Assembly (NCBI GenBank): GCA_027033875.1
Contig: JALVKK010000075.1
Coordinates: forward strand, 1-5,555
DNA from: Flavobacteriales bacterium
Lineage (GTDB): Bacteria > Bacteroidota > Bacteroidia > Flavobacteriales > Flavobacteriaceae
Direction: 5' to 3'
Length of the DNA: 5,555 nt
Shown here: piece by piece, positions 5,461-5,555 of the stretch
Layout of the letters: every line of letters begins with the position of its first letter
Numbering within the stretch: position 1 is the first letter of the stretch
The notes under the pieces: model-generated
Database searches by the model: none
What the model saw: only the letters and a program-made list of their open reading frames with translations
What the model was told of the DNA's origin: nothing
Position numbers and translations under genes: made by a program

Positions 5461-5555
5461 TTATTTTTTTCTTCCGGTTTTCATTAAGGTATCATAATGA
5501 CGATTCAACAAATAGGCTTCTGCTTGTTGAATGGTATCCATAGCAACTCCAACCA
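5461..5555 (-). CDS. secY: Preprotein translocase subunit SecY, C-terminal end only
   Basis: SecY is the channel-forming subunit of the Sec translocon in the inner membrane. Only the last 30 residues and the stop are in the window; the gene runs off the right edge. The visible part reads VGVAMDTIQQAEAYLLNRHY and then DTLMKTGRKK. This matches the end of the last membrane helix and the cytoplasmic tail of Bacteroidota SecY, with the conserved DTxQQ and NRHYDxLMKTG pattern. Gene order (secY before infA, rpmJ, rpsM) supports the call. The identification rests on a short piece, but motif and context agree. Confidence 0.9.
   Translation of the reverse strand, partial: VGVAMDTIQQAEAYLLNRHYDTLMKTGRKK

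Noticed and set aside
1..5555. CRISPR array, insertion sequence, prophage, tRNA or an unknown defence or biosynthetic system
   Set aside because: Apart from spacers of at most 85 bases, the window is fully occupied by conserved housekeeping genes with intact frames, leaving no room for such a system.

Overview
The window is 5,555 bases of A+T-rich chromosomal DNA from a member of the Bacteroidota (my inference, class not resolved). Several signs agree. Leaders in front of start codons are A/T-rich, and none has a convincing, independent Shine-Dalgarno site. The uracil phosphoribosyltransferase is of the 217-residue Bacteroidota type. RpmJ and S4 lack cysteine, L17 has a long charged tail, and a sequence resembling the Bacteroidota promoter TTTG-N19-21-TAnnTTTG lies before eno.

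Layout. Bases 57-710 (+) hold upp for uracil salvage, with an 8-base-periodic leader in front of it. Bases 711-791 separate the convergent upp and eno genes and hold a very stable hairpin terminator, a TTGAGCTTGTCGAA element and two copies of an 11-base direct repeat. Bases 792-2078 (-) hold eno (enolase). Bases 2079-2163 hold an intrinsic terminator for the ribosomal operon, and a candidate eno promoter whose -33 box would sit in the terminator loop. Bases 2164-5555 (-) hold the end of the spc/alpha ribosomal protein cluster. In transcription order it reads secY (3' end only), infA, rpmJ, rpsM, rpsK, rpsD, rpoA, rplQ, with gaps of 2 to 15 bases except for 46 bases between infA and rpmJ.

How the genes work together. 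The minus-strand cluster makes the translocon core, initiation factor IF-1, ribosomal proteins L36, S13, S11, S4 and L17, and the RNA polymerase alpha subunit, so translation and transcription parts are made from one transcript. Enolase follows behind a terminator and probably has its own promoter. upp is transcribed toward eno and is probably independent of it.

This is a conserved housekeeping region, and I found no sign of an undescribed system. The points worth a second look are small: the terminator/promoter overlap at eno, the repeat-like element between upp and eno, the periodic leader of upp, the lack of map between secY and infA, and two starts (eno and rpoA) that automatic callers could place too far upstream.
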